Source: Rudanella sp.
Lineage (GTDB): Bacteria; Bacteroidota; Bacteroidia; Cytophagales; Spirosomataceae
Length of the DNA stretch: 5,951 bases
Reading direction: 5' to 3'
Assembly (NCBI GenBank): GCA_026785985.1
Contig: JAJAYX010000355.1
Location: 1 to 5,951 of the forward strand
Shown here: positions 5,534-5,951 of the stretch, in pieces
How positions within the stretch are numbered: the stretch's first letter is position 1
Layout of the letters: the number at the start of each line of letters is the position of its first letter
The notes under the pieces: generated by a model
Databases searched by the model: none
What the model saw: only the letters and a program-made list of their open reading frames with translations
What the model was told of the DNA's origin: nothing
Position numbers and translations under genes: made by a program

Positions 5534-5951
5534 ATGACTGATACCCCTTGCCCGCTTAAAACTACCACATTTTTTCAACTCATTGACCAAACACCCGACC
5601 TGGATATGCGTGATAACCGGGGTAAACGACATAAACTCGCTCTAGTCTTGACGGGCTTGATGGCCGCCCTGTGTTGTGGCCGTGACGGAAATTTATCCCG
5701 ACTTCATCGGCATATGGTCAACCACTTCCAAGGTCTCATGGATGCCACCCAACTCGCTGATCATCAGGTTATTTCACGCGCTCAATTACCTATTTTATTG
5801 GGCAAAGTGAACGGGGTACGTTTTGCCCAACTGCTCTTTGAGTGGTTGGGATACGTACTCAATGACGAGCAAAAAGGCTGGTTTGCGTTGGACGGAAAAG
5901 AACTACGGGGCAGTATCCAACGGGGCCATACACGGACGGTCGGCCGCTGCC
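5534..5951 (+). CDS. ISAs1-family transposase, N-terminal part (runs off the window)
   Basis: The frame is open from the ATG at 5534 to the last base, 139 codons without a stop. Residues about 10-55 fit the N-terminal domain that accompanies ISAs1/H-repeat transposases (QLIDQTPDLDMRDNRGKRHKL, then a hydrophobic helix LVLTGLMAALCCGRDG). WFALDGKELRGSI (about 117-129) is the family's hallmark and holds the first aspartate of the DDE site. The remaining catalytic residues would lie beyond the edge. Full-length relatives are about 370-400 aa, so roughly the first third is seen. Nothing here indicates damage. It is oriented opposite to the tnpB fragment and to the DDE pseudogene it appears to interrupt. 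A hairpin abuts the start codon. An alternative reading as another DDE_Tnp_1 subgroup is possible. Confidence 0.85.
   Translation, partial: MTDTPCPLKTTTFFQLIDQTPDLDMRDNRGKRHKLALVLTGLMAALCCGRDGNLSRLHRHMVNHFQGLMDATQLADHQVISRAQLPILLGKVNGVRFAQLLFEWLGYVLNDEQKGWFALDGKELRGSIQRGHTRTVGRC

Larger units (their letters stand above)
5471..5951 (+). mobile_element. Left part of an ISAs1-like insertion sequence, cut by the window edge
   Basis: Homology to the interrupted DDE transposase ends near 5465-5475. A new unit follows, with a short A/T-rich end region, a promoter element, a hairpin and a transposase gene starting at 5534. The right end lies outside the window, so the terminal inverted repeat and target duplication cannot be matched. 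The left boundary is accurate only to about 15 nt. Confidence 0.6.

Overview
The window looks like chromosomal DNA from a Bacteroidetes bacterium, most likely a Cytophagales/Spirosoma-like organism. Three things suggest this: promoters of the Bacteroidetes type (TTG, about 20 nt, TAnnTTTG), no Shine-Dalgarno sequences at the starts, and the protein types present (a BlaI/M56 pair, a NuoH, a short XisI, an ISAs1-type transposase). The assignment rests on sequence style and was not searched.

Left part (1-2906): a two-gene regulatory operon on the + strand. A 14-bp inverted repeat opens the window. A promoter follows, overlaid by two tandem 16-bp palindromes that look like BlaI operators. Next come a BlaI/MecI-family repressor (175-549) and, overlapping it by 14 nt, an M56 (BlaR1-type) membrane metalloprotease (536-2872). 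The protease has the HELAH site but carries a long coiled coil and a Pro/Arg/Ala-rich tail where a beta-lactam sensor would be. The expected circuit is that the repressor shuts off its own operon and the protease relieves this when it senses an envelope signal.

Middle (2875-4085): a 12-bp-stem hairpin separates the M56 gene from a convergent, intact nuoH on the minus strand (complex I membrane subunit). No other nuo gene is visible on either side. Upstream of nuoH is an intergenic patch of degenerate CAGTGAAC-type repeats with a perfect 16-bp inverted repeat.

Right part (4083-5951): a scrapyard of mobile DNA. On the minus strand there is a truncated xisI (62 aa). Just upstream are the last ~20 codons of another gene, apparently cut by an AT-rich IS200/IS605-type tnpB fragment. 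The tnpB keeps its N-terminal half and first RuvC aspartate but has lost the rest. To the right of its probable left-end hairpins lies a fragment of a DDE transposase with an in-frame TAG. This fragment is in turn interrupted by the left end of an ISAs1-like element, whose + strand transposase runs off the window. The order suggests repeated insertion and decay in one place.

No convincing undescribed system was found. The most interesting items are the atypical sensor half of the M56 protein, the well-resolved tandem operator, the truncated xisI with its interrupted upstream partner, and a hairpin beside the ISAs1 transposase start that could silence read-through expression.
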